From NCBI RefSeq assembly GCF_000224335.1, contig NZ_AFXZ01000036.1:1-64000 (forward strand): DNA of 64,000 nucleotides, in the 5' to 3' direction. The DNA is from Bizionia argentinensis JUB59. Its GTDB lineage: Bacteria; Bacteroidota; Bacteroidia; Flavobacteriales; Flavobacteriaceae. The notes under the pieces are model-generated. The model was not told the origin of the DNA and did no database searches. It saw only the letters and a list, made by a program, of their open reading frames with translations. Of the stretch, positions 37,204 to 46,349 are shown piece after piece. How positions within the stretch are numbered: the first letter of the stretch is position 1; every line of letters starts with the position of its first letter. The position numbers and the translations under genes are program-made.

Positions 37204-37911
37204 ATGATAATTACCTCCAATCTTTCAAAAGCATATAACGGCGTTCAGGTTCTCAATATTGAATCATTAGATATTCCAAAAGGTCAAAGCTTTGGTTTAG
37301 TCGGCAATAATGGCGCTGGAAAAACAACGTATTTTAGTTTGTTGCTAGATTTAATTCAGCCAACCACCGGTTATATTAAAAACAATGATATTTTGGTTCA
37401 TGAAAGTGAAGACTGGAAGCCATTTACATCTGCTTTTATTGATGAAAGTTTCTTAATAGGCTATTTAACTGCTGAAGAATATTTTTATTTTATTGGTGAA
37501 TTACGCGGGCAGAATAAATCAGATGTCGACAGTTTAATTTCACAATTTGAAGATTTTTTCCACGGCGAAATATTAAATCAGAAAAAATATTTACGAGATT
37601 TAAGTAAGGGAAATCAGAAGAAAGCAGGTATTGTAGCCGCTTTAATAGGAAACCCTGAAGTTATTATTTTAGATGAACCATTTGCTAATTTAGATCCAAC
37701 AACGCAAATTCGCTTAAAAGGTATTATTAAAGATTTAGCTGAAACAAAAGGTGTAACGGTTTTAATTTCTAGTCACGATTTATTGCACGTTACCGATGTT
37801 TGTGAGCGTATAGTAGTATTAGAAAAAGGTGAAGTGGTAAAAGATTTAAAAACTAGTACGGCCACCTTAAAAGAATTAGAAGCGCATTTTACAGGAACGC
37901 CAATTGTTTAA
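37204..37911 (+). CDS. ABC transporter ATP-binding protein
   Basis: 235-residue nucleotide-binding subunit. Walker A is GNNGAGKTT (34-42, Lys40), the signature is LSKGNQKK (133-140), Walker B is VIILDEP with D157-E158, and the switch His is in SSHDL. The Q-loop region is present near residue 80. It should power the DUF5687 permease; with PadR control, a drug or peptide export role is plausible but unproven. Confidence 0.92.
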   Translation: MIITSNLSKAYNGVQVLNIESLDIPKGQSFGLVGNNGAGKTTYFSLLLDLIQPTTGYIKNNDILVHESEDWKPFTSAFIDESFLIGYLTAEEYFYFIGELRGQNKSDVDSLISQFEDFFHGEILNQKKYLRDLSKGNQKKAGIVAALIGNPEVIILDEPFANLDPTTQIRLKGIIKDLAETKGVTVLISSHDLLHVTDVCERIVVLEKGEVVKDLKTSTATLKELEAHFTGTPIV

Positions 37912-38014
37912 AAGTCTGTAATTTTTTATAATAATTCAAAAAGATGCTTATTTTTACGACATTGCATAATATATATAACTGTTTTTAGTTATGTATAATT
38001 AAACACAATAAACG

Positions 38015-40591
38015 TTGAAGACCTCTTTTAGAATCAGCATATTTCTCTTTAGTATTGTACTAGCGTTAAGCAGTTGTTCGCGTAAAAAAGATTCTTTTTT
38101 AAGTCGCAATATGCATGCGATGTCAACAAAATACAATATTCTTTATAACGGTCATCTCGCATTAGATAATGGTCAGAAAAGCGTTAACGATTCCTATGAC
38201 GATAATTATTGGGAGATTTTACCCATAGAACGCATGCAGGTTTCAGAAGAAATTATGCTTCCTGGACAAAGCAAAAACAAGGATTTTGAATACGCTGAAG
38301 AAAAAGCTATAAAAGCTATTCAAAAGCATGGTATGAATATAAAGGGTAAAGAGAAAAACCCACAGATTGATGAAGCCTATTTATTATTAGGTAAAGCGCG
38401 TTATTTCGATCAGCGTTTTTTACCAGCTTTAGAAGCATTTAATTACATTCTGTATAAATATCCGAGTAGCGATAAAATTAATCAGGCTAAAATTTGGCGT
38501 GAAAAAACCAATATCCGATTAGATAATGATGAATTAGCTATTAGCAATTTAAAACGTTTATTAGATCAAGAAATCGTGGAAGGCCAAGATTTAGCTGATG
38601 CTACGTCCATGATGGCGCAGGCTTATATTAATATCAAAGCTTTGGATAGCGCCGTTTGGCAGTTGGAAGTAGCTTCAAAAACAACAACAAAGAATGATGA
38701 ACTTGGGCGATACCGTTTTATACAAGCGCAATTGTATAATGAGCTGAATTTAAAGGATAGTGCAAATTTGGCATTCGACAGGGTTATCGATTTAAAGCGT
38801 AAAACGCCAAGAGATTATCGTATTGCCGCATATATAGGAAAAGCACGTAATTTTGATATGAATGAAGGCGATAAACATGCACTATTGGAATTACTACATG
38901 AACTGGAATCCGATCGGGAAAACCGACCTTATTTAGGTGAAATCCATTATCAGATTGCCCAATATCATGAACAAAATGATTCAGATTCTTTAGCCGTTAC
39001 ATATTATAATAAATCCTTACGTACCAATCCTTCCGATAAAATATTAGTATCTAAAGATTACGAGAATTTAGGTGATATATTTTTCGATTATACCGAGTAT
39101 AAATCAGCTGGTGCTTATTTTGATAGCACCATGCAAAACATGAAAATGAATAGCAAGCCTTACCGAATTATCAAGCGAAAACGCGATAACTTGGAAGACG
39201 TTATTTTATATGAAGATATTGCCGTAGTTAACGATAGTATCTTAGGTTTAGTTGCTATGACCACTGATGAACGTACAACCTATTTTGAAAACTATACCCA
39301 AGAGTTGAGGTTACAAGCAGAGGCTGAAAAGGAGAAAAAGGAAGAACGCGCGCGCAACCAAGGACTTATTGAAGTGAACAATAATAATAGTTTTGGAGCT
39401 GCGAGTTCTATGGTAAAACAAGCCGGTGGACCGGGTAACCCACAAGAGGCTGAATTTTATTTTTACAATCCAACTACTGTTTCTTATGGTAAAAACGAGT
39501 TTTTAAAAAAATGGGGCGATCGCGAATTAAAAGACAATTGGCGTTGGTCCAGTACCGGTAAATCTCAAATTAGTAAAGAAACCGATGAATTAATTGAAGA
39601 TATTGAGGAAAGCGAACTGTTTGAGCCTGAATTTTATTTATCACAAATTCCAACAGAACCAAAAGCAATTGATAGTATTACCAGAGAACGCGACCGCGCT
39701 TACTATCAGCTAGGGCTTATTTATAAAGAAAAATTTAAGGAATATGGCTTGTCTAAAAGCAAGTTTCAAACCTTATTAGCATTTGACCCAGATGAGAAAC
39801 TAATTGTTCCAAGTAAATATAATTTGTATAAAATTTACATGTTGGAAGGTCAGAATGCAGAAGCGGAGATAGCTAAAAACGATATTCTTGCAAATTTCCC
39901 GGATTCGCGATATGCTATGATTTTAAAAAATCCAGATTCGGCTTTAGCAAAAGATGATAGCAGTCCAGAAAGCATTTACGAAAGCTTGTATAGGGCCATG
40001 GAAAAGCAAAAATATCAGGAGGTAATTGATAAATCGGATAAATATATTAGTATTTTTGAAGGCGAAGATTTGGTTCCAAAATTTGAATTATTAAAAGCCC
40101 GTGCAACTGGACGTTTATATGGTTATGAACCTTTCAGTAAAGCCCTAAACTTTGTAGCTTATAATTATGCTAATACAGAAGAAGGCGGGCAAGCACAAGA
40201 TATTATTGATAATTTATTGCCTAAAATTAGCAATACAGCATTTGTAGATAACCCGGAGGAGACACATTATAAAGTGGTGTATTTCTTTAATTCTTCAGAA
40301 GAAAAAGAGATTACAGAATTTGCAAAAAGAGTTGAAAAAGAGATTGAAGAAGTACAAATTTTCAATATGTCTCTTTCAATCGACTTATATAATCCTGAAT
40401 TAACATTTGTAATTATTCATGGATTAACTAGTAAAGAAGAAGCTACAGGATATGCCGCCGCTTTAGAAGAAAGAAAAAAAGATAAAATAGTGCATCAACA
40501 TTTTGCTATTTCTTCAAGCCATTATACAACGTTACAAATCCATAAAAATATGGATTCATATTTAGCCCAAAATCAAAACTATAAAAATTAA
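38015..40591 (+). CDS. porW: Type IX secretion/gliding lipoprotein PorW/SprE
   Basis: 858-residue periplasmic TPR lipoprotein needed for type IX secretion and gliding in related Bacteroidota. The signal peptide ends with the lipobox LSSC at Cys21. The region after it, SRNMHAMSTKYNILYNG, is characteristic of the SprE/PorW family. Multiple TPR-like helices follow; the length matches SprE (about 870). The start is a TTG: the next in-frame ATGs would remove the lipobox, so TTG is well supported. It stands 103 bases after the ABC gene and 5 bases before bactofilin. Confidence 0.88.
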   Translation: MKTSFRISIFLFSIVLALSSCSRKKDSFLSRNMHAMSTKYNILYNGHLALDNGQKSVNDSYDDNYWEILPIERMQVSEEIMLPGQSKNKDFEYAEEKAIKAIQKHGMNIKGKEKNPQIDEAYLLLGKARYFDQRFLPALEAFNYILYKYPSSDKINQAKIWREKTNIRLDNDELAISNLKRLLDQEIVEGQDLADATSMMAQAYINIKALDSAVWQLEVASKTTTKNDELGRYRFIQAQLYNELNLKDSANLAFDRVIDLKRKTPRDYRIAAYIGKARNFDMNEGDKHALLELLHELESDRENRPYLGEIHYQIAQYHEQNDSDSLAVTYYNKSLRTNPSDKILVSKDYENLGDIFFDYTEYKSAGAYFDSTMQNMKMNSKPYRIIKRKRDNLEDVILYEDIAVVNDSILGLVAMTTDERTTYFENYTQELRLQAEAEKEKKEERARNQGLIEVNNNNSFGAASSMVKQAGGPGNPQEAEFYFYNPTTVSYGKNEFLKKWGDRELKDNWRWSSTGKSQISKETDELIEDIEESELFEPEFYLSQIPTEPKAIDSITRERDRAYYQLGLIYKEKFKEYGLSKSKFQTLLAFDPDEKLIVPSKYNLYKIYMLEGQNAEAEIAKNDILANFPDSRYAMILKNPDSALAKDDSSPESIYESLYRAMEKQKYQEVIDKSDKYISIFEGEDLVPKFELLKARATGRLYGYEPFSKALNFVAYNYANTEEGGQAQDIIDNLLPKISNTAFVDNPEETHYKVVYFFNSSEEKEITEFAKRVEKEIEEVQIFNMSLSIDLYNPELTFVIIHGLTSKEEATGYAAALEERKKDKIVHQHFAISSSHYTTLQIHKNMDSYLAQNQNYKN

Positions 40592-40596
40592 TAGCC

Positions 40597-41001
40597 ATGT
40601 TTTCAGAGAGCAAAAAAAGTAAATCAAGTCCAGAATCAACATCCAGTCAAAACTTAATAGCCAAAGGCACCAAAATAGTTGGTGACTTGGATAGTGATGG
40701 TGATTTCAGAATTGATGGAACCGTAGAAGGTAGTATTAAAACACCAGGAAAAATTGTTGTTGGAAAATCAGGTATGGTAAAAGGTACTATTTCAGGTACG
40801 GATGCATATTTTGAAGGTACATTTTCAGGTACATTAACACTATCTGGAACATTAACTTTAAAAAATACAGCGCATGTAGAAGGGGAGGTTACTTTAGGTA
40901 AATTAGCCGTGGAGCCAGGTGCAACATTTAATGTAAATTGTGCGATGAAAGGAGCAGCAACCGAAATTAATAAAGGTGATCGAGAAAAAACCAAAAAATA
41001 A
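40597..41001 (+). CDS. Bactofilin
   Basis: 134-residue polymer-forming cytoskeletal protein. The central beta-helix (about 20-115) shows the bactofilin repeat pattern: IAKGTKIVGDLDSDGDFRID, then GSIKTPGKIVVGKSG and VEGEVTLGKLAVEPGATF. The N- and C-terminal tails are short and unstructured, as in the family. It forms membrane-associated filaments. The 3' end overlaps the AtpZ-like gene by 26 bases, linking it to the ATP synthase genes. Confidence 0.92.
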   Translation: MFSESKKSKSSPESTSSQNLIAKGTKIVGDLDSDGDFRIDGTVEGSIKTPGKIVVGKSGMVKGTISGTDAYFEGTFSGTLTLSGTLTLKNTAHVEGEVTLGKLAVEPGATFNVNCAMKGAATEINKGDREKTKK

Positions 41002-41227
41002 TAAGACGAGTAAACCGATTAATAAGTATATCCGGTTTACATCCATAGGGTTGCAAATGGGCTTAACTATTTATTTAGGTAGTAAGTTAGGCGAGTGGCT
41101 GGATGTGAAATTTAATAACACCGATCAACTATATTACAAAATCGTATCATTAATAGCTGTTTTTATAGCTATTGCCTCCGTGATATATCAAGTTTTGCAA
41201 TTAACCAATAAAGATTCTGATGATTAA
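40976..41227 (+). CDS. AtpZ/AtpI-family membrane protein
   Basis: 83-residue protein with two membrane helices (about 25-45 and 55-77), matching the AtpZ type of small proteins upstream of F-type ATP synthase operons. It is thought to help c-ring assembly or Mg2+/Ca2+ handling. The start is a GTG inside the bactofilin gene; the next ATG falls in the first helix. It overlaps the following gene by eight bases. Confidence 0.78.
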   Translation: MIEKKPKNNKTSKPINKYIRFTSIGLQMGLTIYLGSKLGEWLDVKFNNTDQLYYKIVSLIAVFIAIASVIYQVLQLTNKDSDD

Positions 41228-41591
41228 ACGTATTGTTTTTATGCTTATAACCGTAACATTATTGTTTGCGGCAGGCTATTTTATTCATGCCAAACTTATC
41301 AGTACAGATTTAAGTTTTTCATTATTACATGTGTATTTATTCCATGCTATAGCAGTGGTATTAATTTATTCAGCTATAGAATTTGTAGCCGAACATTTAC
41401 CGAGCCAAGCTGGTTATTTGTATCTCATGCTAATGTGCTTTAAAATCGGTTTCTTTTTATTAATTTTTCAAACAACAGTTTTTGAAAATGACGATTTATC
41501 GCAACCAGAACGCGTAGCATTGGTAGTTCCCTTATTTATCTTTCTAATAGTGGAAGGTATTGCTGTTGCAAAGTTGTTAAATAGCAAATAG
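41220..41591 (+). CDS. Four-helix membrane protein (DUF6168-like, atpI position)
   Basis: 123-residue polytopic protein with four predicted membrane helices. It occupies the place of atpI/uncI between AtpZ and AtpB but has little recognisable sequence similarity to UncI; I associate it with DUF6168 of Flavobacteriaceae. A role in F0 assembly is inferred only from position. Confidence 0.6.
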   Translation: MIKRIVFMLITVTLLFAAGYFIHAKLISTDLSFSLLHVYLFHAIAVVLIYSAIEFVAEHLPSQAGYLYLMLMCFKIGFFLLIFQTTVFENDDLSQPERVALVVPLFIFLIVEGIAVAKLLNSK

Positions 41592-41678
41592 TTATCCGTG
41601 GATATAAATCTTTATTCTGATTTATTAAAAGCAAAAAAAACTTAAATAAAAAAAGGGTTCGATTTTTAAATTATTACT

Positions 41679-41686
41679 TACCTTTG
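41679..41686 (+). promoter_or_regulatory. Candidate promoter -7 element of the atpB-led operon
   Basis: TACCTTTG fits TAnnTTTG, 43 bases before atpB. A TTC (not TTG) lies about 18 bases upstream, near the -33 position. The 138-base gap before atpB otherwise holds only A-rich sequence. Confidence 0.55.
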
Positions 41687-41729
41687 CACAAAATTTAGGA
41701 GAGCATAAATTTCATTAGTTAGAAAAAAT

Positions 41730-42839
41730 ATGATGGTAGCAAAAAAATCTATCAAGTTATTAGTAGTATTCGTTTTAGCATTAACTTCTTTTACAGCATT
41801 TGCTCAAGATGATACTGTTGAAAACAATTTAATAGATTCACCAGAGGAGATCCGAGCATATATTGCACATCACCTTAAAGATTCTCACGACTTCCATTTG
41901 TACACCAACAACAAAACGGGTGTACATTATGGTTTTTCTTTACCAGTAATTGTCTGGACAAATGATGGTTTAAAAACCTTTATGTCCTCTGCTTTCCAGC
42001 ACGATGATAACGGAACTGTTATTGTAGAAAAGGACGAGACAAAATTGGTAAAGTACCATTCCAAAATTTACGAATTAGAAAATAACGCTACTTCGCTTAA
42101 CTTGGACGAAGCAGCGCACCCAACCAACGCTAAAAGAGTAATTGATTTCTCTATTACTAAAAGTGTTTTCGGTATGATATTTACGGGACTAATAATGTTA
42201 TTGGCCTTTGGCGGATTAGCACGAGGTTATAAGAAGGGTAAAACAATTCCAAAAGGATTTTCAAGAGTATTAGAGCCATTAGTAATTTATGTGCGCGATG
42301 AAATTGCTCGTCCAAATATCGGTGAGAAAAAGTACCGTAAATTTATGGGCTTTTTGTTAACTGTATTTTTCTTTATCTGGATTCTAAATATGTTAGGTTT
42401 AACCCCATTTGGTTTTAACGTTACAGGACAGATAGCTGTAACAGCTTGTTTGGCTATTTTTACAATGGTTATTTATTTGGTTAGCGGTACCAAAGATTTT
42501 TGGGCGCACACTTTATGGATGCCTGGTGTTCCATATATCTTAAGACCAATTTTAGCAGTTATCGAGTTGGTAGGATTTATTTTGATCAAGCCGTTTTCAT
42601 TATTATTGCGTTTATTCGCAAATATAACAGCAGGTCACTTTATTGTAATGAGTTTAATTGCCTTAATGGTTACACTGAAAGCCTCTTTTGGCCCAGTAGT
42701 ATCTACAGGTATGTCATTAGTGTTGGCATTATTTATCATGTTTATCGAGATTCTAGTAGCCTTTTTACAAGCCTTTATTTTTACGATGTTATCGTCGTTA
42801 TTTATTGGTATGGCTGTAGAGGAGCACGATGAGCATTAA
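41730..42839 (+). CDS. atpB: F-type ATP synthase subunit a
   Basis: Proton channel subunit of F0. The 369-residue protein is much longer than E. coli AtpB because it begins with a signal peptide (cleavage likely after AFA at residue 25) and has a roughly 120-residue periplasmic domain before the first membrane helix, as is known in Bacteroidota. The essential arginine is R294 in SLLLRLFANITAGH, and the C-terminal helices hold QAFIFTMLSS. Two consecutive ATG codons begin the gene. Confidence 0.95.
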   Translation: MMVAKKSIKLLVVFVLALTSFTAFAQDDTVENNLIDSPEEIRAYIAHHLKDSHDFHLYTNNKTGVHYGFSLPVIVWTNDGLKTFMSSAFQHDDNGTVIVEKDETKLVKYHSKIYELENNATSLNLDEAAHPTNAKRVIDFSITKSVFGMIFTGLIMLLAFGGLARGYKKGKTIPKGFSRVLEPLVIYVRDEIARPNIGEKKYRKFMGFLLTVFFFIWILNMLGLTPFGFNVTGQIAVTACLAIFTMVIYLVSGTKDFWAHTLWMPGVPYILRPILAVIELVGFILIKPFSLLLRLFANITAGHFIVMSLIALMVTLKASFGPVVSTGMSLVLALFIMFIEILVAFLQAFIFTMLSSLFIGMAVEEHDEH

Positions 42840-42868
42840 CGAAGAGTTTGTTTAATTAATATTTATAA

Positions 42869-43069
<201 letters not shown>

Positions 43070-43094
43070 GAATTTCCTAAAAGTAAAAAAACAC

Positions 43095-43121
43095 GTTTCT
43101 GCAACGGTTGGTTGCAGAAAC
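43095..43121 (+). other. Strong intra-operon hairpin between atpE and atpF
   Basis: GTTTCTGCAAC (43095-43105) and GTTGCAGAAAC (43111-43121) form a perfect 11-bp stem around GGTTG, followed by TGTTTT. It resembles a weak or partial terminator or an mRNA-stabilising 3' stem. It lies 25 bases after the atpE stop, the subunit needed in largest copy number. Confidence 0.7.
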
Positions 43122-43164
43122 TGTTTTAAATTAAACAAAAGAGAACTTTAGTAATCTATATAGT

Positions 43165-43665
43165 ATGGAAACTTTATTAAACGATTTTTCGGTAGGCTTG
43201 TTTTTTATGCAAGCTGTTATCTTATTAATAATTATTTTATTAATGAGAAAATTTGCATGGAAGCCTATTTTGGATGCTTTGCAATCAAGAGAAGATGGAA
43301 TTCAAGAGGCATTAGATGCTGCTGATAGTGCAAAATTAGAAATGCAAAACCTTACTGCGTCTAACGAAAAGTTACTTCAGGAAGCGCGTATGGAAAGAGA
43401 TTCTATGTTAAAAGAAGCTCGCGAAATGAAGGATCAAATGATTACTTCAGCAAAAGACGAAGCGCAAGTAGTGGCAAACGCTATGATTGAGAAAGCAAAA
43501 GACGCCATTGAAACTGAAAAGGTATCAGCAATTGCAGAATTGAAAACGCAAGTGGCTTCTTTATCTATAGAAATTGCTGAAAAAGTAGTTCGCGAAGAAT
43601 TATCTAATAAAGACAAGCAAATGAAATTGGTTGAGTCTATGTTAGGTGAAGCAACTTTAAACTAA
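43165..43665 (+). CDS. atpF: F-type ATP synthase subunit b
   Basis: 166-residue peripheral stalk subunit. One N-terminal membrane helix (about 8-27), then a long highly charged helix that pairs with its twin (KLEMQNLTASNEKLLQEAR and following heptad-like repeats). RKFAWKPILDALQSRE is the family signature after the helix. Complete and of normal length. Confidence 0.95.
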   Translation: METLLNDFSVGLFFMQAVILLIIILLMRKFAWKPILDALQSREDGIQEALDAADSAKLEMQNLTASNEKLLQEARMERDSMLKEAREMKDQMITSAKDEAQVVANAMIEKAKDAIETEKVSAIAELKTQVASLSIEIAEKVVREELSNKDKQMKLVESMLGEATLN

Positions 43666-43738
43666 AAATTACACAACAAGGTACTCTCAATAGATAGACC
43701 ATGGAAGTGTAAATAGGAATAGAAGTATAATTTAAAAG

Positions 43739-43758
43739 ATACCCACTTTCGTGGGCAT
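43739..43758. repeat. Short GAAA-loop palindrome before atpH
   Basis: CCCAC (43742-43746), TTTC, GTGGG (43751-43755); on the minus strand this is CCCAC-GAAA-GTGGG with outer AT pairs. It resembles the palindromes at 49963, 54895, 57913 and 58972. It ends eight bases before the atpH ATG. Confidence 0.5.
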
Positions 43759-43762
43759 AATA

Positions 43763-44299
43763 ATGGCAGGAACAAGAGCAGCAATACGTTATGCAAAAGC
43801 AGTGTTAAGTTTAGCAACTGATAAACAGGTTGCCGAAGCTATTAATACCGACATGGTTTTAATTGCAAAAACCCTTAAGGATAACCAGAATTTGGATGAA
43901 GCGCTTAAAAATGCTGTGGTAAGATCGGAAGCAAAAAAAGCGATTTTATTACAAGTTTTTCCAGATACACATCCTATGACAATAGAGCTTTTTAAAGTCT
44001 TGGATGCTAATAAGCGTTTGGATATTATGGACGCTATTGCTGATAAGTATACCGAGTTATTCGATATTCAAAATGGTAAGCAATCTGCAACGGTAACAAC
44101 GGCAGTGCCACTTACTAAAGACATTGAAATAAAAGTGTTAACTAAAATAAAAGAGTTAACCAATAAAGCCGTAACGGTGAAAAATATAGTGGATGAAGAC
44201 ATTTTGGGTGGCTTCATTTTACGTGTTGGCGATATTCAATACAATGCAAGTATTGCTAGCAAATTGAATAAGTTAAAAAGAGAATTTACAACAAATTAA
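43763..44299 (+). CDS. atpH: F-type ATP synthase subunit delta
   Basis: 178-residue OSCP/delta subunit joining F1 to the stalk. N-terminal AGTRAAIRYAKAVLSLA (the R-x-A-x-x-Y-A motif) and the C-terminal DILGGFILRVGDIQYNASI are standard. The ATG at 43763 is used; an in-frame GTG at 43751 lies in the palindrome and would add four residues. Lies between atpF and atpA as usual. Confidence 0.94.
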   Translation: MAGTRAAIRYAKAVLSLATDKQVAEAINTDMVLIAKTLKDNQNLDEALKNAVVRSEAKKAILLQVFPDTHPMTIELFKVLDANKRLDIMDAIADKYTELFDIQNGKQSATVTTAVPLTKDIEIKVLTKIKELTNKAVTVKNIVDEDILGGFILRVGDIQYNASIASKLNKLKREFTTN

Positions 44300-44305
44300 A
44301 ATAGT

Positions 44306-44334
44306 TAGAGTAGATGGCAAACATCTAATCTCTA
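44306..44334 (+). other. Hairpin in the atpH-atpA gap
   Basis: TAGAG then TAGATG (44306-44316) pair with CATCTA and CTCTA (44322-44334) around loop GCAAA, with a two-base bulge. It is followed by TCTAATATCTA repeats, not a T-tract, and ends 21 bases before the atpA ATG. Confidence 0.45.
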
Positions 44335-44355
44335 GCGTCTAATATCTAAATAAAG

Positions 44356-45936
44356 ATGGCAGAAGTAAAACCAGCTGAAATATCAGCAATCTTAAAACAA
44401 CAACTTTCAAATTTTGAAGCGGGTGCTTCTTTAGATGAAGTAGGAACAGTATTAACTGTTGGTGATGGTATTGTACGTGCTTACGGACTTTCAAATGCAC
44501 AATACGGAGAATTAGTAGAATTCGACGGTGGGCTAGAAGGTATTGTACTGAACCTTGAAGAAGATAACGTCGGTATCGTATTATTAGGACCTTCAGTAGG
44601 TGTTCGTGAAGGCTCAATAGTTAAACGTACGGGTCGTATCGCATCTATTGATGTAGGTGAAGGTATTGTTGGTCGTGTGGTTGATACTTTAGGTACTCCA
44701 ATAGATGGAAAAGGTCCAATTGCAGGTGAAACATATCAAATGCCTTTGGAGCGTAAAGCGCCAGGTGTTATTTATCGTGAACCGGTAACAGAACCTTTAC
44801 AAACGGGTATTAAAGCTATTGATGCTATGATTCCTGTTGGTCGTGGTCAACGTGAGTTGGTTATTGGTGACCGTCAGACTGGTAAAACTACCGTTTGTAT
44901 TGATGCTATTTTAAATCAAAAAGAATTTTACGATGCAGGTAATCCTGTATATTGTATATATGTTGCTATAGGACAAAAAGCGTCTACAGTAGCTTTAATT
45001 GCAAAAACTTTAGAAGAAAAAGGTGCTTTAGCCTATACAACTATTGTAGCTGCTAATGCTTCCGATCCTGCTCCAATGCAAGTATACGCGCCATTCGCAG
45101 GTGCTGCAATTGGTGAGTATTTTAGAGATACAGGTCGTCCAGCATTAATTGTTTTTGATGATTTATCAAAACAAGCCGTTGCATACCGTGAAGTATCGTT
45201 ATTATTACGTCGTCCACCAGGACGTGAGGCGTATCCAGGTGATGTTTTCTACTTACATTCTCGTTTATTAGAGCGTTCTGCGAAAATTATCAATAACGAT
45301 GCTATTGCTAGAGAAATGAACGATTTACCAGACGTTTTAAAGCCAATGGTAAAAGGTGGCGGTTCTTTAACGGCATTACCTATTATTGAAACACAAGCCG
45401 GTGACGTTTCAGCGTATATTCCAACAAACGTGATTTCTATTACAGATGGTCAGATTTTCTTGGATGGTGATTTATTTAACTCTGGTGTTCGTCCAGCAAT
45501 TAACGTAGGTATTTCTGTATCGCGTGTTGGTGGTAACGCACAGATTAAATCCATGAAAAAAGTTTCTGGAACCTTAAAATTGGATCAAGCGCAGTTCCGT
45601 GAATTAGAAGCTTTCGCTAAATTTGGTTCTGATTTGGATGCTGTTACCTTAAATGTGATTAACAAAGGTAAACGTAATGTTGAAATTTTAAAGCAAGCAC
45701 AAAACGATCCATTTACAGTGGAAGATCAAGTCGCAATTATTTATGCTGGATCTAAAAACTTATTAAGAGATGTGCCTGTTGAAAAAGTAAAAGAATTTGA
45801 ACGTGATTATTTAGAATTTTTAAGAGCAAAACATAGCGATGTGTTAGCCTTATTAAAAGCAGGGAAATTAACTGATGAAGTTACAGATACCTTAACATTG
45901 GTAGCTAAAGATTTATCAGCGAAATATAGAAAGTAG
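44356..45936 (+). CDS. atpA: F-type ATP synthase subunit alpha
   Basis: 526-residue non-catalytic nucleotide-binding subunit of F1. P-loop GDRQTGKT at 171-178, [10 protein letters not shown]-type Walker B ([10 protein letters not shown]), [21 protein letters not shown] (shown in parts: [10 protein letters not shown] and YPGDVFYLH) and the C-terminal helical domain are all present. Full length. The next gene in transcription order is not atpG but a four-helix-bundle gene. Confidence 0.97.
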   Translation: MAEVKPAEISAILKQQLSNFEAGASLDEVGTVLTVGDGIVRAYGLSNAQYGELVEFDGGLEGIVLNLEEDNVGIVLLGPSVGVREGSIVKRTGRIASIDVGEGIVGRVVDTLGTPIDGKGPIAGETYQMPLERKAPGVIYREPVTEPLQTGIKAIDAMIPVGRGQRELVIGDRQTGKTTVCIDAILNQKEFYDAGNPVYCIYVAIGQKASTVALIAKTLEEKGALAYTTIVAANASDPAPMQVYAPFAGAAIGEYFRDTGRPALIVFDDLSKQAVAYREVSLLLRRPPGREAYPGDVFYLHSRLLERSAKIINNDAIAREMNDLPDVLKPMVKGGGSLTALPIIETQAGDVSAYIPTNVISITDGQIFLDGDLFNSGVRPAINVGISVSRVGGNAQIKSMKKVSGTLKLDQAQFRELEAFAKFGSDLDAVTLNVINKGKRNVEILKQAQNDPFTVEDQVAIIYAGSKNLLRDVPVEKVKEFERDYLEFLRAKHSDVLALLKAGKLTDEVTDTLTLVAKDLSAKYRK

Positions 45937-45942
45937 TAGTAA

Positions 45943-45965
45943 GTTATGAGTTTAGAGTTATGAGT
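45943..45965. repeat. Left inverted repeat of the four-helix-bundle cassette
   Basis: This 23-base stretch, with core GTTATGAGTTTAGAG, matches the reverse complement of 46349-46371 at 19 of 23 positions. Its own partial complement AATTCTAAATTCATAAT lies at about 45984-46000, so the left end can also fold on itself. Confidence 0.6.
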
Positions 45966-46013
45966 GCGGAGTTTCCTTACCTTAATTCTAAATTCATAAT
46001 TAAATAACTATAA

Positions 46014-46349
46014 ATGAGTTTAAACGAAAGTCCTATTAGAATTAAGAGTTTCCAATTCGCTTGTGAAATAGTTATTTATTGTGATAAATTAAAAGAAAAT
46101 AAAGATTTTGAATTAGCCTCTCAATTGCTAAAAAGTGGAACAAGTATTGGAGCCAATACCAGGGAAGCTCAAAGAGAAGTTAGTAAAAAAGATTTTAAAA
46201 ATAAGTTTGGTATAGCACTCAAAGAAGCAGATGAAACCATTTATTGGTTGGAAATTCTTGAAGCAACTGGGAGAGTAGTACCAAAAGACATGAAGAACAA
46301 GTGTGAAGAATTAATTAGAATTTTAGTGGCAATAATTAAAAACTCTTAA
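46014..46349 (+). CDS. Four-helix-bundle protein (S23/23S rRNA intervening-sequence type)
   Basis: 111-residue protein of the family first found in 23S rRNA intervening sequences and also seen as isolated genes and beside diversity-generating retroelements. SGTSIGANTREAQRE and KNKFGIALKEADETIYWLE are the family hallmarks. It should form a pentameric nucleic-acid-binding bundle, but its job outside rRNA is unknown. It sits between atpA and atpG in the same direction and is bounded by imperfect inverted repeats; its stop codon lies at the edge of the right repeat. Confidence 0.88.
   Translation: MSLNESPIRIKSFQFACEIVIYCDKLKENKDFELASQLLKSGTSIGANTREAQREVSKKDFKNKFGIALKEADETIYWLEILEATGRVVPKDMKNKCEELIRILVAIIKNS

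Noticed and set aside
40647-40994. 115-codon minus-strand ORF
   Set aside because: Lies entirely antisense to the bactofilin gene, and its composition reflects the repeated sense codons; no family motif.
42500-42832. 110-codon plus-strand ORF
   Set aside because: Out-of-frame shadow of atpB, which has clear subunit a motifs.
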